Assembly (NCBI RefSeq): GCF_964355755.1
Contig: NC_092676.1
Span: forward strand, 16,288,288-16,352,287
Origin: Antedon mediterranea
Lineage: Eukaryota > Echinodermata > Crinoidea > Comatulida > Antedonidae
Reading direction: 5' to 3'
DNA: 64,000 nt
The position numbers were made by a program, and so were the translations under genes. Below the pieces are notes generated by a model, which saw nothing but the letters and a program-made list of their open reading frames with translations, was not told where the DNA came from and ran no database searches. Shown here piece by piece: positions 1 through 12,274 of this stretch (the stretch's first letter is position 1; each line of letters starts with the position of its first letter).

Positions 1-345
1 TAATTGAATGTGGTCAGTCAACAAGAGCCTTGGGTCACATGTATGGTTGCTGCTCCTTGTGTAACAAAAATGAACCCGCAAAATGAAATTGCACACTCGA
101 TGTCATAAGGGTTCAATATTGCACTCTTTGTGATGTAAGAGTTCAATATTGCACTCTCGATGCCATAAGAGTTCAATAGAATATTTATTGGATATCATGT
201 GACCCACCATCCCTCCAAAAGTCAAGAATCTACTCAGGTTTGTTATAAATCTTCGTACATTAGTAGACCGGCAGCATACTGAGAACAAAAGGTCCCTATC
301 AATAATTACTATCCAGAGTTTAATAAAATACTATATTTCTATTGA

Positions 346-3300
346 TTACGGCCATGTAATTTTCTTAGGTTTCTTCTTTGGAGAACTATCACCATCCAAC
401 TTCTAAAATATAATGAAATCAGATTTAGTGTTAATATTATTATATTTCCCCAAGACAAAATTCAATAATGCAAACTGAATAACATTAAATGAATGATAGT
501 GATAATGATTATGATAATGATGGGGGTGACAATCTCTGGTTTCTCCTTTGAAGAACCATCACATTCCAACTTCTAAAATAGAATGAAATTATACTCAGTG
601 TTAGTATGGAATTTTTCACACCAGATTTTGTTTCCCCATACCATAATTCAATAACTGCATAATGAATAACAAATGAATGTATAATATACCTGCCAAATCT
701 TACACATGATTGTCCTCATTTTCACACAACACAATGTATCCACACATCATTCAATTTATTCACACATCATAGCACCAAAAACATGCTGGCATTGAATGGC
801 ATTAAATAAATTTCTTTTAAATTTAATAATATTTCCAGTCTATTTTCATATTTGCTGTTGAATAGTTGACAACACTGTCAGTTTTCATTGTACATAATCA
901 ACCCTCAAAAACTGATCAGTTCTTTAATGTGTCAGGGTCATAGCCAGACAACTTTTTGAGGTATGTACTGTATACAGTAAAAACAAAAATATGTATAAAT
1001 GACACCATTACCGATACAGTACAGTAGTAAATCTCTGTCTACACTATCAAACTAGTTTGACAAAATAAGTGTGATATGCCCAAATATGATATTGATATTC
1101 CCAAATATGGTAGTGATATGACATCATCATATCCATATATGGGCACATCACATTTTTTGTTGCATAAAGTTTGATAATGTAGACAGAGCTTAAGGGCATT
1201 TACTTTTCAGTATTGAATAATGTATTATAGGAGGTGTGGGAGGATGTTTTGGACATGGCATGAAAAGAGTTGGCAGGTATACGTACTGTATGATAGCGGT
1301 GATTGTGGTAGTGATGAAAATAATTAATACTGTACAGTAGTACTGTACACTTTTATTCTTTCAATTTAATGTAGGCTGGACAGTACTGTAATGTATTGTA
1401 CTGTACAAATGGCAATTTAAAATAGATACAGTTATTCTGAGAATCAGAAATTACCTGTTCTGTTTGTTGCGAAGGCCTTTTAAGATTTGTAATAGGACTA
1501 GTCGATGTTGGCAAGTTCATCGTGCGTTTCTTCGCAGGTGGCGATAATGACGACGTCGATGGTGGACTTTTTAACTTGATAACCTTTCCATTTTGTTTTT
1601 TATTGCCTTGTTTCTCTTCGCTGGGGTTTTTTAACTTTGCAATACGATTTTTCTTATTGAGGACAATAGGGGGTGGTTTTAACCTAAAACCAGGCTTTGA
1701 TGCAACATTTGTTGACATAACGAGACCACCTGCTGTAGGAGATGAGCTGCAAAATAATAACAATTAATAAAAGTGTGATTATTAGAGGAATTTATTTCAC
1801 CGTTTTTTGGGAATTATCATCAAAATATATACTGTTCTGTTTGAAACCAGTACCAGCATACATGACCAAGTATAATCCCATGTTCGAGTATAATCAAATT
1901 TAGGCTAAATTGGACACAAGACTTTGGTAAAATTCATTTTTAATGCAATCTGTGACAATCCAACACCTTATTTCCTAAAATTACTGTACTGTACATTTCT
2001 GGCCACTTCGATTATTACCATGCCATTTATACGATATTAGTTCAGTAGATGGTACACTAATTTAAAGTAAATCAGTTATACAGTACTGCAGTTGTACTGT
2101 ATGTATATTTATTCTTGAGTAAAATGCAAATATATTACTGTTCAGGTTACTTATTAATTGAACAAAGAAAGCGCTTCTGTTAAGTTTGTTTGAATTGAGC
2201 TTGACATTGACAAATATATTTTGTCTGCTTTTATATTGGCAGTTAAAAGGCATAAATTGTCTGTGTGTAGTTTTGTTGATTTACAGTACAGTACTTTACT
2301 GTTTGTGAACAATGGAAGGGAAGGAAATTATTCCAATGGAACAGATACATTGAAGTATGTAATGTGTGTGTTTATTCTAGAAGACTGAAATCATTTCCTG
2401 ATAACACTACTCCAGTTACCTACCTAACAGGCCTCGATGAACCTTTAACTGTAAGCAAATTATGTTCCTCGATGGGCTTTGGTGCGAGTGATATTACTTG
2501 TTTCTGCCTACTTTTCAGCATTCTTCCAACACGGTTGTTGCGCATTTCACGTTGGGGCCGAGGCAAAACAGTTCGATGAAACAAATCTAACAAGGCTTCT
2601 TTAGTAACATTTTCATCATCAATAACAACCATGCGCTATAAGACAATGTATTAACAAATTATTTAGTAATGTCAATGAATTTTTCGTTACAGTTGACAGT
2701 ACTCTTATACCCCTTTCACACCAAAACTCCGGGGCGTCAACTCCAGAGTGTCTCCGAAGTTTTGCTTTTGGTGTGAAAGGGGTATTACAGTACTTTACAC
2801 TTACACTCTAAATATTTTAATATGCATTTTTGGAAATAACAAAGATTCAACAACTAAGATGATGCGCATGCGCTATATGTTACGTTACTCCAACACATTT
2901 TTCACGAAGCGAAGATGTGATGATGGAAGTTTCTGAGGACTAGAAATGATATTATAAAGAATGCCTAGTAGTACAATAGTCTGGTAAACATTTGATGGGA
3001 TTTTTCCCAAGAAAATGAAAACTTGTCTTGATATGATAGGCTAGTTTCTTGGCAAACATTGCATGGATCAATTATTATGTAGAGAAAATAAGATTAATTC
3101 TCACCCACCCAGACCCTGCGTGATACTTTAGCTACTGTATGTGTTGGTGATATGTACCTAAATTATTGGCGTTTTATTTGGCAGATCATACGCACTGTAT
3201 GAGGCCTATAGTAGACTTGATCTAATGGATTGTAATTAACAAAAAAACTTGGCCTATACAGTAATAATACCTGTCACAATATATTTCTACAGTTCTTATT

Positions 3301-3966
3301 TCAGTCTCTCAGTTTCAGATTTCTATACATGTATCACAAGACTGTAGTTTCAGAAAAATATTGAAATTTCGACTGGTGGTGACTAACATAAAAAAAAGAC
3401 AATAAATACAGACTTGGGGTAAGTACAGTACGACCACACCATCATCAATGAAAAAATCATGAGCACGAGCAGCAGAGACAAAACATTCCTTTTGCGAGCA
3501 TGCATGAGACTATGTGACAACACACTTTATTTATTCGTGACGTTATTTTACTTTAGCTCCATCCATGTGAAGAAAAGTCATCATTCCCAACTGTGTGTAC
3601 TGTTTGTATGGGATGTAGGCTACGCTACTCGCATCAACACATGGAAAAAACTATGTCTAGGCCTAGATGTAAACATTTAAATTGTATTAACGTTTCTGCA
3701 TCGGCAACGATTTCACGACTCAATCATTTTTTTTCGCGACCCAAACAATAGGTCGCGACCCATAGGTTGCCGAACGGCGCTGTAGAGACTAACAATAGCG
3801 CCTACACGCTAGTCTCGCTAGAGGCCTCTGCCTGTAAACTTATACCCATCTATTAATTAATACAAATAAATGATTTTACCTGTTTTAAAATAGAAATTAA
3901 CGATTGCTTCGATAGATTTTCTGGATTTAATAAATTAGACAATTCCTCATTAATATTATCTTCCAT
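346..3966 (-). CDS. C2orf49: Ashwin (C2orf49) homologue, 4 coding exons
   Basis: Coding exons on the minus strand: 3880-3966, 2424-2635, 1455-1746 and 346-402 (stop at 346-348), joined by GT..AG introns of consistent phase to give 215 aa; vertebrate Ashwin is about 230 aa. The N-terminus (LLNPENLSKQSLISILKQ) matches the LLHPELLSQ-type start of Ashwin. Exon 2 carries the family core with PLPQR-like LPRPQREMRNNRVGRM. Exon 3 is basic and Ser/Pro-rich with a likely nuclear-localisation stretch (PPAKKRT). The last residues, KKITWP, match the conserved HVTWP-type C-terminus. From family knowledge, Ashwin is a nuclear protein that co-purifies with the RTCB-DDX1-FAM98B tRNA-ligase complex; nothing in the sequence shows catalysis. 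A tttatt (AATAAA on the minus strand) at 184-189 is a candidate poly(A) signal. The gene is divergent from CDC40. Confidence 0.88.
462..572 (-). pseudogene. duplicate (decayed or alternative) last exon of Ashwin
   Basis: About 528-680 is a diverged tandem copy of about 357-493, the segment that holds the last Ashwin exon. In this upstream copy the acceptor (TTTTAG) and the start of the exon survive (KLECDGSSKEKPEIVT against KLDGDSSPKKKPKKITWP). The frame then runs about 36 codons into an Ile-rich stretch and stops, losing the conserved ITWP end. It lies inside intron 3 and in the same phase as the real last exon, so it could act as an alternative terminal exon. Decay is more likely. Confidence 0.6.
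1033..1191. repeat. MITE, 'gtctacactatcaaac' family, copy 1
   Basis: Ends are imperfect inverted repeats (ctctgtctacactatcaaac at the left; its near-complement ending agacagagct at the right). The interior has repeated atatgccc/catatttggg words. Copies with the same ends lie at 9481-9592, 19439-19590 and 44183-44335, and a truncated one at 14281-14347. No coding capacity, so non-autonomous. It lies in Ashwin intron 3. The superfamily is not resolved because no clear target duplication is visible. Confidence 0.7.
2708..2784. repeat. short TIR element (MITE) in Ashwin intron 1
   Basis: The arms tacccctttcacaccaaaa and ttttggtgtgaaaggggta are inverted repeats flanking about 40 bp; TA/TTA sits at both edges, fitting a TA target. 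About 77 bp, non-coding. Confidence 0.6.
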
Positions 3967-4170
3967 TATTATTCTTTTTACAGTGTGTCTCTCAAAATCT
4001 ACAGTGCAATTGAGATCTGAGAATGATGAGCGTGAAGCATGATATGTATCGTGTTATTTACATCAGTAGACGTTTTACAGACGTCTACTATACATTTCAA
4101 TTAATAAACAATTTGTCGTAATATCAGATTTGATTTTAACGGCTGGATTAATGTACTGCATTACGACAAC
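3967..4170. promoter_or_regulatory. bidirectional promoter between Ashwin and CDC40
   Basis: The two start codons are 204 bp apart and divergent. The interval holds a perfect 9-bp inverted repeat, agtagacgt (4065-4073) and acgtctact (4081-4089), with ACGT cores like CRE/ATF or bZIP sites. The CDC40 start codon sits in AACATGGCGGC (about 4168-4178), which matches the YY1 consensus seen at TATA-less housekeeping promoters. Factor assignments are inference from motif resemblance. Confidence 0.6.
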
Positions 4171-7100
4171 ATGGCGGCGATCACTGCTCTACAAGCTTAC
4201 GGTTCTGAAGATGAAAGCAGTGGAAATGGAAGCGAAACAGAGGACAAACAGGAAGATTCAGTGGTACATCTGAAGCCTCTTGAAAAGGGTAACTCTGTAA
4301 TGAAAATTCAAGATAGGATGATGCTCAATTCAGCGCCAGTTGTAGATTCAAAGGTACGCCTCTAGGTTAGGCGGCTAGGCTAGGCCAACTACTCTACGAC
4401 TACGTGCGTGTACTGTACACGACACTGCAAACGTTCGGATAGCGAAGCAGTAAACGGCTAGCCTAGGCCTACAGTAGCTAGCTAGGCACACAGTGTATGA
4501 GGGCGGCTTAGCTACAGACATTCAGTTTTGGCCTATGATGTCTGTTTGTTGTTTTTGCAAATATAAAGAATTTATTAATATTAATTTAAACAAATGTTAA
4601 TTGTCTTTTTCGTTCTTGATTATATAAATAAAACTATAAACTCCAAAGAAGGATTGTTTCAACGTTTAAAATTAAATTGTATATCTGCCAACAGTATATT
4701 ATTGTTTAAATGCGTGTTTGATTTGTTTGTTATTCTGTTTGTTGTGATTGTCTATATGCTGTATTTATGCACTTGTCAATTGTATGACTCACTATACGAC
4801 CCCCGGGAGAGGTGCGTCATGGGTGCGTCATTTACAAATAATTACTGACGCAGGGGTGCGTAAAAAAACCTAGATGGTACGTCACATCAATGAAAAAGGT
4901 GTGTCAATGTCCGTCACTTTATCACCCACCATATCATAAACAACATGGTCACAGTGCGTCAAAATGGGTGCGTCATGGTCACCTAAACGTAAGTCACCTT
5001 TTTGACGCACGGGTGCGTCATGGTATTCAAAAGTATGACGCACATCGGACAAATGACGCACCTCTCCTGGGGGTCGTATAGTGGGTCATACAATTGACAA
5101 GTGCATTAAGGACCCTATTGGAATTAAGTAGATTTTTCTTTCGACTTTATGGGCTATCTATCATTAGTCTCTTATTTAATGTATTTGCTTGTAAATAGTT
5201 TGTATTCATATTCTCTTGTAATCTTATGTTGAAACCAAATCAAATCAAAATTAAACATCAAATCATGCCATCATCATCAACTGTAGTGTAATAGAATACC
5301 ATAAAAACAAAATAAAAAGAATAGAAGCTCTAGAAAAGAAACCCATCGTGAAAAGAAGCCCATCCAAGAGTCCTATAAAAGTCCATATGGGCTTCTTTTC
5401 AAGGTTTTATTTACAGTATTTTTAAAAGGTATCCTTGAATGTAAATTAACAATTTTTATCAGCATAATTGTTCATCAATGAATGGCTAATAGGATAAAAG
5501 CTCCATGGCATTGGCCTGTTGACCATAATAATTAAATATGAATACATTTATTATGCGCAAAATGTTATTTTTATGTTTTGTTTATTCTGTGTGCTTTAAT
5601 CATTTTTAATTCAATTTGCTTTTGATTTCAGGAAGAAGTAGGAGCTAGCATAGGCATACCTGTAGATTTTGCAAAGAAAGAAGTCAGTTTTAATCCAACT
5701 TATGAACAATTATTTGCACCAAAGGTAAAAGAATCTTCACCATGTTAAATTTTCATCCGTTGATTCGATAGACCACATTTCCACAGCAATAAAGTTAGAA
5801 GATTAGAAATGAATTTATTATACATGATACATGCCTATTTTGGCCAGGAGACTCCCGTATTTTAGACTCGTCTCCCGGCCTAACATTGTGCTTCCGGTTT
5901 TTCACATTTTCTCACGGATTACAAAGATAACAGAATTTTGATGTACTGTATATGTGTTGTTTTCTGCATACAGACACAAGAAAATGTATTATATTTAAGC
6001 CATTGTATGACCCTCTGCAGTCTTAAACAGAAAGTACATTCCCCTCACATAGGCTTGTCAAGTTGCACGATGCACTTAACGCTCCCTGTCTCAGTAATAA
6101 ACAGAGGGCACTGTTGATCTACACACAAAACACCAACTCCTGTTTAACTTAGCAGTATGTATACACAAACTGCATTTTTACCTAATTTGATCTCCCAAAA
6201 ATTGATCCAAAATAAATTTACCCAAAAAAGTCAAAGTAGTTTAAATTAAATATATATTTGACTGGTTAAGTAGGTGATTCATTAATTTGTTAATTCCTGT
6301 AGGTTGGACCTGTACATCCATTCAAGACACAGCAAGCACTAGCACATAGGAATACCACTGCAGGATATGTTGAACCTACTCATTTTAATGCTTTTACATT
6401 TGAAAACCAAAGAAAGACATTTCACAGTTATGGTAAGATTAGGCCTACTGTACTAAAAGTTTAATTTAATTACCATAATTTAAAACAGTTATCATTTTAA
6501 TATTATTCTTTGTGAAAGAAGTACTATACCTGTTCTTACTATCAATAGAAGGATGTTTTGACCTAGATCCATTTTGGACCATTCAATCGTGTTTTGAAGT
6601 GCAAATAAATCTTAAGAGTTACCTTTTAGTTATAAAACATTTTGAAATAAATTGATTCTCTGTGTATTTCTTTTTTTACTGATAATGTGACAAAGGTGAT
6701 ACTGTGAAAAATACTATATCTTAAACCCACTTAATTCACTCACTCAATTTTTATAGGTCATGCTTATAGTTTAAAAAAATACGTTGTAGAACTTGATAAA
6801 TACCACAAATCATTTGTTTGGGCATAAAAATTGGATGTTTGACCAAAAAAATGAACATTTGGGGCAAAACATCCCAGGCAAAATGTCCCTGATTCAACTG
6901 TCTCTATGTGTATTTTTTATTGTATAACAAACCATGGTTGTGCTACATCTATACTGTATCGCAGCTAGAGTAATCAGTATTCTAATAAGTAACAATAGCA
7001 TTAAAAAAGCTTTATGTAAAATACAATAGCATCCGTTTCTATATTTTTATTTTTTATTTACTTAATTTTAGGATATGCTCTGGATCCAAGCTCAGAAAGT

Positions 7101-10100
7101 GATGGCACGAAAATTGTAGGATTAGTTGAGGAAGCCAAAAAAAATGAAGGTGAGTTTTTATTTCTACAATAAAAAAAAAAGATTTTAGAACTGAATTGAA
7201 ACATTATAGGAAGCACACAAAAAAACAAACAGAAAATCACCGTCATACAGTGAGTGAGCTGTTGTTCAATCATTAAGACTAATATACCCTTTTCACTCCT
7301 CAAAAAGTAACAAGTTGGTAAACCAGTTTTGCGTAGTGTGAAGACAATTTTCAGAAAAGTCGTCCTCGATTTGTCAAGGGACCACCGACAAGAGGCCTGT
7401 TATTTTTTTTCAAGATGTCCTGAGTTGTTACTGCGCACGTGTGCATGCCCTGGTATTAAACCAACCATCATCATATAGTAATCAAATAGCGTGCAACTAA
7501 TCTTTCTCCCGCAATTTCTCACAATTTGTATTTATGCGTGTGTATGACAACATATAATAAATTATAGGATTTTTATTTGAATTGGAAAAATGAAACAACA
7601 TACGATAGGACATACATTAGATTATTGTTATAATTGTTGGTACTTCTTTCTCCATAAATTCTTTCTAGAATCTAGATATCAAATTGTTGAATCAGACAAG
7701 TTATTATTATTCATCTAGTAAACAAAATATGAAATAAATATTAAATTATTTGTTTTTTTATTCCATTTTTTAGGAAAAACAGTATTTGAAACAACTGCTG
7801 TTCGTCCAGGAGACAAAAGGAAAAAAGTCAGAAAGAACGATCCAAGTGATATAGATGGATACTTAGGACCTTGGGGCAAGTATGTGGATGAAAAGACTGT
7901 ATCTGTACCAACTGAGGTAATATATTTATGTTATTTATTAAATGAGTGCACATTATTAATGATACTGTTTTAACTAGTTGTGAAGACTAGAAATTTTGTT
8001 TGCATCCAACTGTGAATACACAAAAATGTTGTATATAAATTTATATAAACAATAAGTATTACCATATTTATTGTTCGGGTGGGTTTTTAATGGGCGTTTA
8101 TTGGAGGGAGCTGTTTATTTGAGGGAGGCGTTTATTTTTTTGGGTGTAATATGCGATTACTTGAGGGGGGAGTTTATGCCAAATGATGATCTGTGGGGAG
8201 GAGTTTTATTTGATTGAGCTTATTCAAAGTGGAGTGTTTATTCAAATAAATATGGTATACAATAATAAAAATGGTTACATATTCACATATATAAACAATA
8301 AATAATGGAATAAAATTCACATTATAATATTAAAATTAAATATATAAATGGGATAACAATATTTCTGTGATGCAGGAAGAGAAAGAAGAATTAGATGAAA
8401 TATTAGCAAAGAGAAGTAAGAAAGGAAAGAAACAGGAGGAGAAAGCAGGAGAAGAAAAATCTACACTACATAGTAAGTTGATCATTTTGTGTTTTAAAAA
8501 AGTGGAACTAACAGGACTTTTTCGAACTTTCACCTATTTTTGATGCTTATGTTTTTTTTGTATCTTTAAACCATAACTAGTATTAGAATACTTTTAAGGA
8601 TTATTATTACATTTTTTGTCATTATCAGTTAAAGATGCATATGATTATCAAGATCGTTCATTCTTACACATACCAATGGACCTTGATGTTGATCTTAAAT
8701 CAACTGATCCACCTGAGAAATGTTACCTGCCTAAGAAGCTCTTACACACCTGGACAGGACACACAAAAGGTGTTGCAGCCATTAAACTATTCCCACAATC
8801 AGGCCATCTGCTGTTATCATGTGGAATGGATAGTAAAATAAAGGTATGTATGACACGTTTTATGTACAGAAAATATTAAGTATTTTATTATGAATAACCT
8901 ACATAAGTTTTGTCATTACCATGGTTTTAAATAGCAGTCTGTTTCTGCTGCATAGCGCCGAATAAACTGGTTAAATTAAAAATATAATTTTATATCGACT
9001 GCATTTCTGATCAATTTGTGCCCCAAATAACCATTTATATCAGTAGGTAGTCTGTTGTGTTTTCATAGAACGCAACTGTGTCGACATTTACTCCAGTTAC
9101 TGAGCGCAAGTCACAGGCTCACAAAAAATGTTGACATAAACTTAGTTTCTCTCAGTTCCTTTTAGTTGCCCAGGTTTTATTTTTTTTGGAACTGGAAATA
9201 CTGAACAATGTCACACGTGCAGAAGGGTAACCGCGACCAGTAGCGATCAGTTCGATGTTTCCATATATGCGTCAATGTATATTGCTTCCTATAAAAATAT
9301 GAATCGCGTTGTGCGAATTTTATGGTAACCGTAAACATACCAGTTACAATCAGTTGTCGACATAAGCACTCGCTTACTGATTCCCTTGAGTTCTGTGTCA
9401 ACCTACTGTAAGCGCACCTTAAAAGAGCGGAAACCATGACGGTCAGAGTTTTTAAACTAGGTGATATTTTGTTAAATAAAGCTCTGTCTACACTATCAAA
9501 AAAATGTGATGTGCCCATATGGTCACAATGACATCATATCACTACCATTTTGGGACATATCACACTTTTTGTTTGATAGTGTAGACAGGGCTTAAGGTTG
9601 AGTATTGTAATTTGTCACTGATTCAAAAGGAGAAGTTACATGTTTTACTTTGAACTAGGAGTAGATGCATCCACTCTGTTTTTCTATATCCTAATACCAC
9701 TATAAAAATTCTTTTGCCAGTTGTGGGAGGTATACAACAAGCGGCGTGTTGTTCGGACATACATTGGCCATAAGCAAGCAGTGCGTGATGCATGCTTTAA
9801 TAACAGTGGTGATAAGTTTATCAGTGCTGGATATGATAGGTATATGAAAATATGGGATACTGAAACAGGTAGGAAAAATATAAATACTGTTTGTTTGAAA
9901 TTTGTGTTATTGTTTTTATTTATTTTAATATGTTCATTTGAAAAGATAAAGATGAGGACATCTGTGAGAATGAGAAAGAGTAGCCCAACCGAGATCCGAA
10001 CTCAGAACTTTTGCTTAAGATGCAGATGTCCTTACCATTAGACCACTGGGGCTTTCATTGTTTTGCTCATATTTGATTGGGTAGCGACTCTTCAACATCC

Positions 10101-12274
10101 TCTATAATAAGCATAAATCAGTGTTAATCTAGATTTAGAAAAAGATTGCTGTAAATGCTGATTTCTTTATAAAATAAAATGTAATAAATCTTTCTAGGGG
10201 AATGCATTTCAAGGTTCACAAACAATAAAGTTCCTTATTGTGTCAAGTTCAACCCAGATGAGGACAAACAACATATATTTGTTGCAGGAATGGCAGATAA
10301 AAAAATAGTTCAGGTACGTTTTTATGGTGTTTTTTTTAATAACAGTGCCCTATATGGTTTAAGAATGTTGTTGCAAATGCCTTGGTATTGTTGTTTTGAA
10401 TGTAGAGTTCCTTCTTTCTATGAATTTTTAAGAAATTTGATACATGGCTTGACTTTAAGTGTATTATTCTCAACATTAGTAGGCAATGTGACACAAGTCA
10501 AAGATGCCCTCCAGATGGGTTCTAAGATGAGAGTGCTTTATATTGTACTCAGTCACTCATACTACTTTTCATTTATACATTATTATATTTTTTAATGAAC
10601 CAGAGATTTCGAAAAATTAAAATATTGAATACTGTAGTCTAACATATTTTAAAAATATTTAAAGCACCCTATTTTTGTTTGGTCATGAAGTAAAAGTAAA
10701 ATCTGATTTTTCGAAGTTGAGACATTATACTTACAAATATTGATTTTCACTTTTAATTTATCTTTTTTCCATCATCTATTACAGTGGGATACACGAGCCA
10801 ATGAGATTGTACAGGAATATGATCGTCATCTTGGTGCTGTCAACACCATCACATTCATCGATCAGAATCGACGATTTGTGACAACGTCCGATGACAAAAG
10901 CATTCGTCTTTGGGAATGGGATATTCCTGTGGATTTCAAGTACATCGCAGAACCAAACATGTACCCAATGCCAAGTGTCACGCTCAGCCCTAATGGTAAG
11001 CAAATATAATGATGAAGATTTCACTCTAAATAAGCTGGGACCCCTTCCAATTTAGATATTTATTGTTACCTGATGAACTGTAACCCTTAATTGTGATTAC
11101 TCGCAACAGAAAACATAAATCATTTTTGAATTGCAGTATAATTTTTTTTTTGGGACAACCCTGTTCTGGGTACACCCCTATTCAGAGGAACACCTTCCTG
11201 TGACATGAACAAGAGACAATGTATATTTTAACACTACAGCCAACCCCTATTCAATGGACACCCCTATTCAGGGACACCAATAAGAGGGACACCTTCCTGT
11301 GAAACCAATAAGAGACAATGTATATTTTAAACTATTAACTACAGCAAACCCCTATTCAGGGGAAACCTATTAAGACGTCACCCCTATTAAAGAGACAATT
11401 ATTTTACTGTATACTGGTAAATATATATATTCTTATCTTATACATCTTCAGGAAAATGGTTAGGCTTCCAATCAATGGACAATCAAATTTTAATATATGG
11501 AGCTCAGAATCGATTGCGTCTGAACCGTAAGAAGAATTTCAAAGGGCACATGGTAGCAGGATATGCTTGCCAGATGGGCTTCTCACCAGATATGAGGTAA
11601 AGTTCATTGATTGCTGTCTTGTGCAGGCCTCAACCCTGCCATGCATCTTTTGTCTGCTAGGTTTTTTAATTCTCTATGTATATTGTGTTACTGCATACAA
11701 ATGAAGTTTAGTACATTTGTTTAACTAATTTGAGTACACTTATGAAATATGTTTTCATGAAGTGGCACAATATTTAGCCTTAATCACTTTGTAAATTTCC
11801 TGCAAAGAATGAAATCAAGTTAATCTGTGTCTGTATCTGATTACAATTAAACTCATTTTAATAGCTGGAAATCGTAGCTTTACATGCTTGCAGATAAAAA
11901 GTAAAATGTCTTCAAGCTAAAATAATGTCTAGTAAAGGTGGCTACTGTTTCCTACTAAATGCTGGTTTTAGCAAACATTATGCGGTTAGTATCAACTACA
12001 AACTGACAAAACAACAAAGATAGAGTTTGATAACTAAACATTTGAATGTCGTCATATTTGTTTAATACATCAGTAAAATAATGATTGCTTTTTCAGTTAT
12101 GTGGTTTCTGGAGATGCAGATGGAAAGCTTAACATCTGGGACTGGAAGACGACCAAACTGTTCAATAAATTCAAAGCACATGATGGCGTCTCAATCGGCT
12201 GTATATGGCATCCTCACGAAACATCTAAAGTTATCACATGTGGATGGGATGGTCTTATTAAGCTCTGGGATTAA
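4171..12274 (+). CDS. CDC40: CDC40/PRP17 pre-mRNA splicing factor, 12 exons
   Basis: Exons: 4171-4353, 5632-5724, 6303-6432, 7072-7149, 7774-7916, 8376-8472, 8629-8843, 9721-9868, 10198-10313, 10785-10995, 11452-11596, 12097-12274. All junctions are GT..AG with matching phases; the product is 578 aa (human 579). The N-terminal half has [31 protein letters not shown] and a Lys/Glu-rich stretch. The C-terminal half is a WD40 propeller from about residue 280, with [58 protein letters not shown] and a final [10 protein letters not shown]. The family is a spliceosomal protein needed for the second catalytic step, in the nucleus. A candidate poly(A) signal AATAAA is at 12886-12891. Start chosen at the ATG in the YY1-like context, giving [15 protein letters not shown], like the vertebrate start. 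Confidence 0.97.
4660..5245 (+). mobile_element. LINE 3' end fragment split by a MITE (CDC40 intron 1)
   Basis: About 4660-4767 and 5106-5245 read together as the 3' untranslated end of a CR1/jockey-like LINE: T-rich sequence, aaggaccctattgga, then a repeated CAAAT-type tail (aaatcaaatcaaaatt near 5229-5245). The 338-bp element at 4768-5105 interrupts it. No reverse-transcriptase remnant remains. The LINE class is inferred from tail style only. Confidence 0.5.
4768..5105. mobile_element. PIF/Harbinger-like MITE with about 52-bp TIRs
   Basis: The terminal inverted repeats are about 52 bp with about 2 mismatches, beginning tgcacttgtcaattgtatga. They are flanked by TTA on both sides (4765-4767 and 5106-5108), a 3-bp target duplication typical of PIF/Harbinger. 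The interior is crowded with tgcgtca/tgacgca words in both orientations and has no coding frame. Nested in a LINE tail in CDC40 intron 1. Confidence 0.75.
8070..8260 (+). repeat. degenerate short tandem repeat in CDC40 intron 5
   Basis: Repeated variants of ggcgtttatttgaggg about every 20-30 bp. A related ending (gcgtttattcaaataaata) recurs near 32394-32412, so this is a dispersed family with internal repetition. Confidence 0.55.
9481..9592. repeat. MITE, 'gtctacactatcaaac' family, copy 2
   Basis: The 112-bp element has the cleanest inverted ends of the family: gctctgtctacactatcaaa and tttgatagtgtagacagggc. It lies in CDC40 intron 7. The breakpoint of the later deletion in the duplicated locus falls inside the copy of this element. 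Confidence 0.75.
9983..10052 (-). repeat. tRNA-like sequence (tRNA pseudogene or SINE head) in CDC40 intron 8
   Basis: On the minus strand 70 nt fold by eye into a tRNA-like cloverleaf. There is an A-box-like TGGTCTAATGGTAAGGAC, an anticodon loop atcttaa with CTT at the anticodon position, a 5-bp T stem around ttcggat, and a mostly paired acceptor stem (gcccca / ttgggc) with one mismatch. The T loop is not the canonical TTCRANY and there is no obvious terminator, so I treat it as a tRNA-derived repeat rather than a working tRNA-Lys gene. Confidence 0.5.
11145..11400 (+). repeat. tandem 'acacccctattcaggg' repeat in CDC40 intron 10
   Basis: Two to three degenerate units of about 110-140 bp share cacccctattcagggacacc and acaccttcctgtga. 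The block is copied at about 14370-14625 in the downstream duplication. Confidence 0.65.

Noticed and set aside
8616-8879. Short gene in CDC40
   Set aside because: It is CDC40 exon 7 plus intron sequence.
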